From: a virus
Virus record (IMG/VR): IMGVR_UViG_3300046459_000539
Coordinates: 1-63,323 of that record
Direction: 5' to 3' (one strand)
Length of the DNA stretch: 63,323 bases
In this document: piece after piece, positions 1 to 6,825 of the stretch
Numbering within the stretch: the first letter of the stretch is position 1
Layout of the letters: every line of letters starts with the position of its first letter
Made by a program: the position numbers and the translations under genes
Notes under the pieces: model-generated
Databases searched by the model: none
What the model saw: only the letters and a program-made list of their open reading frames with translations
Told to the model about the DNA's origin: nothing

Positions 1-91
1 CGCTCTTGACGAGCAGGTCGTTCTCTGCTCGGCCGGCGTTGAGGTCCTGTGCCAGTTCGGCCTTGAGGACCTCGAAGGGAATCGTTCTCAT
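1..91 (-). CDS. Hypothetical protein, cut by the left edge
   Basis: An ATG at 89-91 opens a minus-strand frame (MRTIPFEVLKAELAQ...) that runs off base 1. It starts 3 bp after the DNA polymerase stop codon at 95, so it is translationally coupled as the last gene of the replication block. If the window ends are joined, the frame continues at 63323 and stops at TAA 63289-63291, giving a 41-residue protein. No family is recognised. The gene call rests on tight spacing, GC-rich third positions and the consistent seam. Confidence 0.55.
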   Translation of the reverse strand, partial: MRTIPFEVLKAELAQDLNAGRAENDLLVKS

Positions 92-94
92 TGC

Positions 95-2041
95 TCAATC
101 CTTGGCGTCGGACCAGCGGTCGCAGACTGCCACGTCCGCGGTGAGTGGGACATTGATGAGGTGCTGGATTCCCTCGCCGATCATCGCCTCCTGGAGAATC
201 TTGGAGCCGACGTCGACCTGGTCCTCCGGGCAGATCACGACGAGTTCGTCGTGCACGGTGAGGGAGAGCTTGATGCCGGTGTGGCCGCTCTCCTTGATCG
301 ACTTGTTGAGTCGGATCATGGCGAGCTTGATGAGGTCGGCCGAGGAGCCCTGAATGAGGGAGTTGACGGCTCGGCGCTCACCCTTGGACCTCAACCAGCC
401 CAGGTTGGAGACGATCTCCGGCAGCCGGCGCTTGCGCCCGAGGAGCGTGGTGAGGTCGTGGGTCGAGCGCTTGCGGACGGTCGCGACGACCGACTTCTTG
501 AACTCGTAGATCTCCGGGAACTGCTCCTCGTGGATCTGCATGATGCGCTCGGCCTCGCGCACCGTGATGTTGGCCATGGCCGCGACGGTCTCCGGGCCAG
601 CGCCGTACACGATGGCGAAATTCAGGCCCTTGGCGACCTGGCGCATCTCCTTGGTGACGTCTTCCCAAGCAACGCCGTACACGAGGGCGGCCGTGGCCGT
701 GTGTGCGTCAACGCCGGCCAGGAAGCCCTCGTAGAGAGCACCGCGGCCGAGGTAGTGCGCGAGCACCCGCAGTTCGATCTGGCCCCAGTCGGCGACCAGG
801 AGCTTGTGCCCCTTGGGCGCGATGAACAGGGAGCGGACCTTGGTGCCCAGCTCGGTGCCCGGCCGGGGAACGTTCTGGAGGTTCGGGGCCGAGCAGGAGA
901 AGCGACCGGTGCGGGCGCCGTACTGCTTGAAGATCGGATGGATACGCCCGTTGAAGATGCGGCGGGGCTGGTTGGCCTTGCCGAGGTAGCCGTAGACGTA
1001 CGTGGAGAGGAGCTTGTCGACCTCCGCGAACTCCAGGAGGATCCGGCAGACCTCGTTCTCCGGGTACGTCTCCAGCGTCTCGGCGTCGGTGCTCCAGTCT
1101 CGGAAGCCGGGTTTCTCGCCGTTGCGCTTCTTGGCCTTGCCGCCGTCGGTGAGCTTGATGGGCTTGAGGCCCTGGCCGCCCTTGGACTTGGGACCGAAGA
1201 GGATGTCCTGGCGCTGGAGCGGGGAGCCGACGTTGAAGACCTTGCCAGCGGCCCGGAAGAGCCGGGTCTTGATCTCCTCCAGCTTGATGACGAGTTCGTG
1301 CTCCAGCTCCAGGAGCCGGTCCTCGTCGATGTGGGCGCCCGTGGGGTGCATGTCGAGCAGCACTTCGGTGACGCCGAGTTCGAGGGACATGATGGTCGAG
1401 AGGTTCTGCTCGACCAGGTCGCCGCACATCACCCGCCAGAGAAGCCAGGTGTACTTGGCGTCGAGGTAGGCGTAACGGGCGACGGTGCCGAAGCCGTACT
1501 TCTCGACTTCCTTGCCCACGTTCTCGGTGTCGTACTTGTGCTTGTAGCGCTTCTCGACGAGCGTCTTCAGACCGTTGAGGCGGTTCTCGTCGAGCAGCCA
1601 GGAACCGACCAGGGTGCAGCCGTAGGGCTTGGGTGGGATCCGGCCGCCGTAGTACTTGGCGAGGGAGCCGAGGTCGAACGTCGCCGAGTGCGCGACCTTT
1701 CGCCGGCTGGAGAAGATCAGGGGCTCCAGGGCCTTGAATACCTGGCTGGGGCGGAGCTGCTTGGGCGGGGCGCTCCACACGGCGGGGATGGTCTCCCGCT
1801 CCCCTGTCTGCTTGTTCTTGCGCCAGGTCGCCTTCGAGATCAGGCGGTCGCCGTTGGGGTGGCCCATCGGGATGACGACCGCGCGGCCGTGGGTGGCCAG
1901 GGCTATCCACAGGATCTCGTTGGCGACCGGGACGCCGCGGTGCTCACCGACGGTCTCGATGTCGATGACGAACTCGTCGAACCGCTCGAAGTGCGCGACA
2001 GCCTCTTCGAGGTCTGCCATCGTCAGGATGACGTCGCGCAC
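95..2041 (-). CDS. polA: Family A DNA polymerase (Pol I-like) with 3'-5' exonuclease domain
   Basis: Replicative DNA polymerase of 648 residues, shorter than cellular Pol I because the N-terminal 5' nuclease domain is absent, as in many phage enzymes. The N-terminal proofreading domain shows Exo I (D27-I-E29), Exo II (ATFDLG near 121-125) and Exo III (YAYLD near 190-195). The polymerase domain shows motif A (D418-W-G-QIELR), motif B (R467, K471, Y479) and motif C (H597-D598-E). The ARTGRFS segment near 376 is also typical. It closes the replication block that contains primase, helicase and SSB-like genes upstream. All catalytic residues are present. Start is the ATG at 2041. Confidence 0.97.
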   Translation of the reverse strand: MRDVILTMADLEEAVAHFERFDEFVIDIETVGEHRGVPVANEILWIALATHGRAVVIPMGHPNGDRLISKATWRKNKQTGERETIPAVWSAPPKQLRPSQVFKALEPLIFSSRRKVAHSATFDLGSLAKYYGGRIPPKPYGCTLVGSWLLDENRLNGLKTLVEKRYKHKYDTENVGKEVEKYGFGTVARYAYLDAKYTWLLWRVMCGDLVEQNLSTIMSLELGVTEVLLDMHPTGAHIDEDRLLELEHELVIKLEEIKTRLFRAAGKVFNVGSPLQRQDILFGPKSKGGQGLKPIKLTDGGKAKKRNGEKPGFRDWSTDAETLETYPENEVCRILLEFAEVDKLLSTYVYGYLGKANQPRRIFNGRIHPIFKQYGARTGRFSCSAPNLQNVPRPGTELGTKVRSLFIAPKGHKLLVADWGQIELRVLAHYLGRGALYEGFLAGVDAHTATAALVYGVAWEDVTKEMRQVAKGLNFAIVYGAGPETVAAMANITVREAERIMQIHEEQFPEIYEFKKSVVATVRKRSTHDLTTLLGRKRRLPEIVSNLGWLRSKGERRAVNSLIQGSSADLIKLAMIRLNKSIKESGHTGIKLSLTVHDELVVICPEDQVDVGSKILQEAMIGEGIQHLINVPLTADVAVCDRWSDAKD

Positions 2042-2057
2042 GTATGGTCCTTCCAGT

Positions 2058-3254
2058 TCAGGCTGCGAGTTCGAGTCGTTCGGTGAGCAGTAGCTCGATG
2101 AGGATCAGCCGGTAGGCGCTGTATGCCTGGTGTGGCACTACGCCGTTGCCGATCTTGTGGAGTTGTTGGGATCGGCTGAGGCCGGGGATCGTGGTGACCC
2201 GGTCGGGGATGCCCATCAGCCACTCGGCGAAGACCGCGGTCAGGCGGCGTCCGCCTCGGGGTCCAATCTCGGTCGGGTACGGGGCCGGGACTCCGATGAC
2301 GGATTCCCATCGCTGGATGGCCGGCGCGTACTCGCCCCACCATTCGGCAGGTGAGTGACGACCGTGCGAAGGTTCATCCCCCCAGTCGAGTTGGGGGCGT
2401 GGCCCGCGCCGCCCTTCCCGTCGGACGCTGTAGGCGTCGGGAGGAGGTGGCGCACCGCATCCGTGAGCGTGGGGCGGGGACGGTTCCCGTACGGTGTCCC
2501 GTCCTGCTGGAAGTTGCCCGTGTTCTTGCTGTCCCCGGCGATCGGTGTCGGCAGGAGGTGTACTACGGCCGCCGGCAAGTGCGTATAGCGTCCGCTGCTG
2601 TCCCGCTGGTTCGGTGCACCCTTCGGACCGTCGCTGGCCCTTGGAGTCGGAAGCATCGCCATCGGAAGGGGTTCCGCCGGCAAGAGCAAGGCGACCTCGC
2701 TCAACGGGCGGGACATCTTCCCGTGCCGGCTGCCCGTCCCCGCCTTCCAGTCCCGTGCCAGGGGCGTCGGCAGAAGGGAAGGCGACGCAGAACCACCGGT
2801 CGCGATGGTGGGCTGCTCCAACTTCGGAAGCTCGAAAGCACATCCACCGCGCGTCGTACCCGATCGCGGCCAGGTCCCCGAGTACTCGGTCGAGTCCTCG
2901 TCGAGCAATGGCTGAGACGTTCTCCAGGAAGACGAGTCGGGGTCGAAGTACGCGAATGGCTTCGGCGACGTTCCGCCAGACGCCCGACTTCTCGCCATCG
3001 ATGCCCTTCCTGTGGCCGGCGTTGCTGATGTCCTGGCACGGAAAGCCCGCGCAGATGATGTCGACCTGGCCGAGGAGTTCGGTCCAGTCGTAGGAGGTGA
3101 TGTCCCCGAGGTTGGGGATGTCTGGATGGTGGTGCGCGAGGATCTGGGTGGCGTAGCGGTCGATCTCTGCCAGGTAGGCAACGGGCTCGCCCGTGAGTTC
3201 CTCTACTGCGATTTCCAGGCCGCCGAATCCCGCGCACAGGCCGAGGATCGGCAT
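2058..3254 (-). CDS. C5-cytosine DNA methyltransferase
   Basis: S-adenosylmethionine-dependent methylase of 398 residues. The conserved motifs appear in family order: motif I (LCAGFGGLE at the N-terminus), motif IV with the catalytic Cys in GFPCQDIS, motif VI (LENVS), motif VIII (HHRDRW) and motif X (KIGNGVVP) near the C-terminus. A variable target-recognition region lies between VIII and X. No restriction enzyme gene adjoins it, so self-protection of phage DNA against host restriction is the likely role (inference). It lies downstream of a strong hairpin at 3277-3319, which suggests its expression is partly uncoupled from the SSB-like gene. Confidence 0.95.
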   Translation of the reverse strand: MPILGLCAGFGGLEIAVEELTGEPVAYLAEIDRYATQILAHHHPDIPNLGDITSYDWTELLGQVDIICAGFPCQDISNAGHRKGIDGEKSGVWRNVAEAIRVLRPRLVFLENVSAIARRGLDRVLGDLAAIGYDARWMCFRASEVGAAHHRDRWFCVAFPSADAPGTGLEGGDGQPAREDVPPVERGRLALAGGTPSDGDASDSKGQRRSEGCTEPAGQQRTLYALAGGRSTPPADTDRRGQQEHGQLPAGRDTVREPSPPHAHGCGAPPPPDAYSVRREGRRGPRPQLDWGDEPSHGRHSPAEWWGEYAPAIQRWESVIGVPAPYPTEIGPRGGRRLTAVFAEWLMGIPDRVTTIPGLSRSQQLHKIGNGVVPHQAYSAYRLILIELLLTERLELAA

Positions 3255-3276
3255 GCATGTCCTTCAGGAGCGGGGT

Positions 3277-3319
3277 GGCCGCCCCCACCCGGAGGAGAGG
3301 GGTACGGGTGGGGGCGGCC
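3277..3319 (-). terminator. Strong intergenic hairpin after the SSB-like gene
   Basis: A perfect 15-bp inverted repeat: arm 3277-3291 (GGCCGCCCCCACCCG) pairs with 3305-3319. It lies between the SSB-like gene stop (3331) and the methyltransferase start (3254). It is probably a terminator or attenuator on the minus-strand transcript. No clear T-tract follows. Confidence 0.7.
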
Positions 3320-3330
3320 GGTCAGGTGGT

Positions 3331-4188
3331 CTAGTCGTCGTCTTCGTCGTCGTCCACGCCGTTGAGGACCTTCTGCACGGCGGCCTCCAGCTCGGCGCGG
3401 GTGCAGTGGCGCTCCCAGGCGTCCGAGTAGCTGGACCTGGACAGGCGCTCGTGGTCGTCGTCGGTCAGCTCGTTGGCGTCCCAGTCCGACTCGACGTCGC
3501 GGGCCTTGACCGCCTCGACGTGGTACTCGGTCTTGGTGCCCTTGCCGGTCTTGTGGACGGCGATGTAGAGCTGCGGCGAGGTGAGGTTGCCGACGTTGTC
3601 CTTGCCGACCTTCTTGGGGTCCTTGGCGATGGCCTGGAGGGTGCGGGCGGCACGGATGCCGACCTCCCAGACCTTGTGGACCCACTTCTCGTCGTCCTCG
3701 TCCCAGAGGCCGATGTTGAAGACGGCGACCTTGCGGCCGTAGTGGTCGAGGTCGTCGCACAGCGGGCAGTCCTCGGCCGGCGCGAGGCCGCGGAAGGAGC
3801 GCTTGCCGGAGGTGATCTCCCGGACGTAGTGGTACTCGTAGCTGTCGAACGGTTCGGCTTCCAGGAGCCGGATGAGCTGGGGATCCTTGGTGATCTCCAG
3901 GCGCATCTCGTTCTTGGCCTCGAAGTTCTGGCCGCCACTGCCGGCTACGTCGTCGAAGGCGTCCCAGCCGCTCTGGGCTCCCTGCTTGCGGGCCGAGTTG
4001 GTCCGCTGGCGTCCCCTGCTTGGCGCGTCGTCGTCCTCCTCCTCGAACGCGTCACGGCCCTGAGCCTTTCGACCGCGTCGCGTGGTGGGGGTGGCGTCCT
4101 CGTCGAGGGAGTTTCGCCGGCTGCGGCCGGCTCGTGGGGTGGCGGCGGCGTCTTCCTCGAAGATGTCGTCGAGATTGGCTCGGGCCAT
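3331..4188 (-). CDS. Putative single-stranded DNA-binding protein (acidic tail)
   Basis: 285 residues. The N-terminal third is low-complexity and charged (Asp/Glu and Arg-rich stretches), followed by a folded core containing RSFRGL...CPLCDDL, with a possible metal-binding Cys pair. The C-terminus is very acidic (DDDEDDD). Core plus acidic tail is the architecture of phage SSBs such as T4 gp32 and T7 gp2.5, where the tail recruits replication partners. The position just before the DNA polymerase block fits. No OB-fold could be proven by eye, so the call is inferred from layout and context. Confidence 0.55.
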   Translation of the reverse strand: MARANLDDIFEEDAAATPRAGRSRRNSLDEDATPTTRRGRKAQGRDAFEEEDDDAPSRGRQRTNSARKQGAQSGWDAFDDVAGSGGQNFEAKNEMRLEITKDPQLIRLLEAEPFDSYEYHYVREITSGKRSFRGLAPAEDCPLCDDLDHYGRKVAVFNIGLWDEDDEKWVHKVWEVGIRAARTLQAIAKDPKKVGKDNVGNLTSPQLYIAVHKTGKGTKTEYHVEAVKARDVESDWDANELTDDDHERLSRSSYSDAWERHCTRAELEAAVQKVLNGVDDDEDDD

Positions 4189-4191
4189 AGA

Positions 4192-4419
4192 TCAGTCCTC
4201 GTCGTCGGTGATGGCGGGGTGTTCGTGGGAGAAGGAGTTCTCTTCGGTGGTGAGGTCGGCCGCCATCTGCCGCTCACGTGCAAGCAGTTCGTCGATGGCG
4301 TCGTCGAGGACCCGTGGGTCGCTGGCCCGGACGCGCGCCGTCACCTTGATCTGCTCGTAGGAGCCGAGGTTGAAGGTCTCCTGGACTTCCTTCTCGTAGA
4401 ACTCCACGACCGGCTTCAC
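4192..4419 (-). CDS. Small hypothetical protein
   Basis: 75 residues, acidic, beginning MKPVVEFYEKEVQETF. Its ATG overlaps the stop of the upstream MerR-like gene by 4 bp (ATGA, 4416-4419), and it ends 3 bp before the SSB-like gene, so the three are one translationally coupled unit. The even beta/alpha pattern (residues 1-55) suggests a small folded domain. No family recognised. Confidence 0.75.
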   Translation of the reverse strand: MKPVVEFYEKEVQETFNLGSYEQIKVTARVRASDPRVLDDAIDELLARERQMAADLTTEENSFSHEHPAITDDED

Positions 4420-4907
4420 GCCGCCGCCTCCTTGTTCCTGAGCTGCTCGAATGCTTCCTTGACCCGCTCTGTGAAGCGGGTGTCGGTGATGCGGATGCCG
4501 CGGGGGTCGCCGTCGAACAGACCTTCCGCGTCAGCGATGCGGACGATGGCTTCGATCTGCTCGCGGGTGTAGAGGCGGCGGTTACCGTTCGCGGTCTTGC
4601 CGCTGATGACGTAGGTGGCCTTCGGGATAACCCCGGTTGCCTCCCACTTCCGTATGGTCACGGCGTCACGGCGCAGAGCCTTGGCGAGATCTCCGATGCC
4701 GAAAAACTCGCGGTAGCCGCCGGCGAACGGCTTGACCTGCGGCTTGGCATCCCACCGGTCAGGGTCGTCGTACTGGGCCTGCTCGACGGACCGCGAGTCA
4801 GCCGGCGTGCGCACCGGCCGGCGGGAGATGCGTCGGGTCGAGCCGGGGTAGAACTGCGTCGGCGGCTTGACGGCGATGTCTGCGAACTCGCTGTCCCAGT
4901 CCCTCAT
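4416..4907 (-). CDS. MerR-like helix-turn-helix DNA-binding protein
   Basis: 163 residues from the ATG at 4907, which overlaps the previous stop (ATGA, 4904-4907). The longer frame upstream of this ATG reads against another real gene and is rejected. The middle region (FFGIGDLAKALRRDAVTIRKW...) reads as a MerR/excisionase-type helix-turn-helix followed by a wing (TGVIPKATYVISGK...NRRLYT). The C-terminal helix probably dimerises. It may be a regulator, an excisionase-like factor, or the ligand of the 12-bp repeat arrays described here; nothing in the sequence distinguishes these. Confidence 0.8.
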   Translation of the reverse strand: MRDWDSEFADIAVKPPTQFYPGSTRRISRRPVRTPADSRSVEQAQYDDPDRWDAKPQVKPFAGGYREFFGIGDLAKALRRDAVTIRKWEATGVIPKATYVISGKTANGNRRLYTREQIEAIVRIADAEGLFDGDPRGIRITDTRFTERVKEAFEQLRNKEAAA

Positions 4908-5401
4908 GCGGCGACCCGCTTGAACCGGAAGGCTTCCGTCTCCGGGAAGATCCGGTCCAGGTCCTCTTCCGTCAGCCGCCCTTCCTGGTACAGGACGTAC
5001 GCCTCCAGGGCGTCGAACTGGCGGACCATGGGGAAGAGTCGGTCGTAGATGACGGCGTCCTGGCCCTGCTTCGTGGCCTCGGTGTCGAGGTCGCGGGCAA
5101 TGGCCTCGGCTTCGTCCTCGTTCGTCTGCTGGGTGGTGTAGCGCTCCAGCTTCATGCCCTTGTACTGCTTCTCGCCGAGGCGGAGCGGTTGGGGCAGCTC
5201 GATGATGTAGCTGCCCTTCTCGTCCTGGACCCCGATCGCGCGCAGGTCGGCGGACATGTCGTCGCGCAGCTTGTTCAGCAAGGTGGTCTGGGTGTCGACG
5301 CGGTCCTTGATCAGGAACCACTGCGCAGCTTTGCGCTCGAATGCGGATTCCGGCGTGTTAGCGGTGAGTACCGACCCTGCCGGGGCGTCAGAGAATTCCA
5401 C
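4904..5401 (-). CDS. Hypothetical protein, first gene of the SSB-like operon
   Basis: 165 residues, ATG at 5401. It heads the operon 5401 to 3331, with 4-bp overlaps to the next two genes. Features: alpha-helical N-terminus (AAQWFLIKDRVDTQTTLLNKLRD), a short beta-rich middle (GSYIIELPQP) and a helical C-terminus. The pattern is reminiscent of small recombination or nuclease-accessory proteins in phages, but no family is recognised. The upstream region carries 12-bp repeat array A. Confidence 0.75.
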   Translation of the reverse strand: MEFSDAPAGSVLTANTPESAFERKAAQWFLIKDRVDTQTTLLNKLRDDMSADLRAIGVQDEKGSYIIELPQPLRLGEKQYKGMKLERYTTQQTNEDEAEAIARDLDTEATKQGQDAVIYDRLFPMVRQFDALEAYVLYQEGRLTEEDLDRIFPETEAFRFKRVAA

Positions 5402-5513
5402 GCCGTCTCCTCAAGTACGTGTAGGTGAGCAGTCGCCAGGGCGGCTGACTGCGCGGTAACGCGGACCGCCGCAGATCGGGGCTCGCCCTGGCGACTGATC
5501 AAAGACTAACACC

Positions 5514-5553
5514 CTTGTTGCTCAAGTTGAAGAACAAGTTGAGCAACAAGTTC
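5514..5553. promoter_or_regulatory. 12-bp repeat array A (putative operator/iterons)
   Basis: Three direct repeats at 12-bp spacing start at 5523, 5535 and 5547 (CAAGTTGAAGAA, CAAGTTGAGCAA, CAAGTTCTGAGC). The array also contains a perfect 12-bp inverted repeat, CTTGTTGCTCAA (5514-5525) with TTGAGCAACAAG (5539-5550). It sits between a terminator (5575-5609) and the first gene of the operon starting at 5401, so it should lie at or near that promoter. Five related arrays occur elsewhere. Confidence 0.7.
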
Positions 5554-5574
5554 TGAGCCTTGCGGGGACAGCAG

Positions 5575-5609
5575 AGAGCCCCGGTGGCTCGTGCGTCCAC
5601 CGGGGCTCT
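5575..5609 (-). terminator. Terminator after the SpdB-like gene
   Basis: A perfect 13-bp stem: AGAGCCCCGGTGG (5575-5587) with its complement at 5597-5609 and a 9-nt loop. It lies 11 bp beyond the stop of the 5620-6492 gene. Confidence 0.8.
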
Positions 5610-5619
5610 GCGAAGCGGG

Positions 5620-6492
5620 TCAGGCGGTCAGCGCCTCCTCCATCTCATCGATCTGCTCGTCCACGTTGTCCTTGTCGGTCTTGGCGGCCTTCCAGCTCGC
5701 CTCGATCACCGGGAACTCGTCTCGCATGATCTGCCGGCAGCGGACGACAGTCGGGGCGTCGTCCTCACCCATCTCGGCGACGAGCGCCTTGTGCCACGCC
5801 GCGGCGGGGTGGTCGTCATACGTCTTGCCCGAGGACAGCCACTGCTTGATGAACTCGCGCGCCGTCGGTCGCAGCTTGGACTCCCGTCGGCCGCCCTTCT
5901 TGCGGATCCCCTGCTCGAAGTCCTTGGCCATGAACTCCGCGAGCAGCTCCTCGACAGTGCGCTCCAGGTCCTCAACGCGGTTGTCCTCGGCGGCCGGCTG
6001 CGGCGCGGCCTGCGTGTCGGCGTACTCGGTGCGGGCGAAGTGGACCTGCCGCATGAGCCAGGGCCCGATCTCGCCCCAGATCAGCAGGAGGGTCGGCATC
6101 ACCGCGTCGAAGAGTCCCTCGCCGTAGGCGCGACGCATGAAGGCGTCGGCGCAGTTGAGGCCGTAGGTCATGACGCCCATGAGGCCCAGCCAGATCCGCG
6201 GCCGGCGCAACTCGGCGTCGCTCCAGCCCCGCAGGCCGAGGTACTGCTGGCCGACCATGAGGCCGAGGTAGGAGAGGCTGACGGCCGGGGCGACGAGGGC
6301 CTGCACGTGCTCGGGGACGCCTAGCCGGGCCGCGAGCGCCCAGACGTTGCCGAAGTCGAAGAGGAACGCCAGGAGGATGGCGGACACGGTCATCGTCATG
6401 ACGAAGTAGACCGTGAAGCGCTCGCCGGGGACTCTGGCCTGCTTCTTGGTCTCGGGCTCCGGCTTCGGCCGGCGGCGGATAGGGTTCTGCAT
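5620..6492 (-). CDS. SpdB-like (DUF2637-type) multi-pass membrane protein
   Basis: 290 residues. Residues about 25-160 contain four hydrophobic stretches (one is VSAILLAFLFDFGNVWALAA), preceded by an Arg/Lys-rich N-terminus that should stay in the cytoplasm. The C-terminal half is soluble and helical, possibly coiled coil near residues 165-195. The membrane part resembles the DUF2637/SpdB spread proteins of Streptomyces conjugative plasmids, which help intramycelial plasmid spreading. Such a gene on a phage suggests a plasmid-like phase, but no TraB/FtsK translocase is in the window. It is a monocistronic unit bounded by a terminator and a divergent gene. Confidence 0.55.
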   Translation of the reverse strand: MQNPIRRRPKPEPETKKQARVPGERFTVYFVMTMTVSAILLAFLFDFGNVWALAARLGVPEHVQALVAPAVSLSYLGLMVGQQYLGLRGWSDAELRRPRIWLGLMGVMTYGLNCADAFMRRAYGEGLFDAVMPTLLLIWGEIGPWLMRQVHFARTEYADTQAAPQPAAEDNRVEDLERTVEELLAEFMAKDFEQGIRKKGGRRESKLRPTAREFIKQWLSSGKTYDDHPAAAWHKALVAEMGEDDAPTVVRCRQIMRDEFPVIEASWKAAKTDKDNVDEQIDEMEEALTA

Positions 6493-6633
6493 GGGAGTTA
6501 CGGCTCCTGTCTCCGACGGCTCTGGGTGCGCGCCCAGGGCCGTCTTTTCGTGTGTGGGTACGTGTCGTCTGAAGCTGAGGGGCTATCAGACCTTCCAGAC
6601 CTTACAGAACTGCCAGGCCGGTACGCTACCGAC

Positions 6634-6825
6634 ATGGGGAAGATCGAGACCGTTGGCGTGCAGCAGGCGCGCGACAAGCTGCGGGACCACATCGACGCTG
6701 CGGTGCAGGACGACCAGATCACGGTCATCACCCGGCACGGCAAAGAGGTCGCTGCCCTGGTGCCGGCCGAGTGGTACCAACGGGCTCGGGCGGCGCTGGA
6801 GGCTCAGGCAGCCGGCGAGAGCTGA
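6634..6825 (+). CDS. Phd/YefM-family antitoxin, no adjacent toxin
   Basis: 63 residues from the ATG at 6634. The sequence (MGKIETVGVQQARDKLRDHI ...) matches the Phd/YefM DNA-binding fold: N-terminal beta strand, ARDKL helix, then VITRHGKEVAALVP. It is one of very few + strand genes. A longer in-frame start at 6526 exists, but homologous antitoxins begin here. A TACGCT element ends 6 bp before the ATG, compatible with a leaderless transcript (inference). No toxin gene follows; the 3' end overlaps the convergent helicase gene by 22 bp. It may counter a host or competing-plasmid toxin, or act only as a repressor. Confidence 0.8.
   Translation: MGKIETVGVQQARDKLRDHIDAAVQDDQITVITRHGKEVAALVPAEWYQRARAALEAQAAGES

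Noticed and set aside
161-2086. Long + strand open frame opposite the DNA polymerase gene (and similar long frames opposite most genes)
   Set aside because: High GC makes antisense frames stay open. The translated sequence is low in complexity (Leu/Gly/Asp/Val/Arg-rich), matches no family, and overlaps a complete, motif-bearing gene.
2240-3181. Frameshifted second copy of the methyltransferase
   Set aside because: The alternative frame encodes Arg/Pro/Thr-rich sequence typical of a shadow. The 398-residue gene already has all motifs in one frame.
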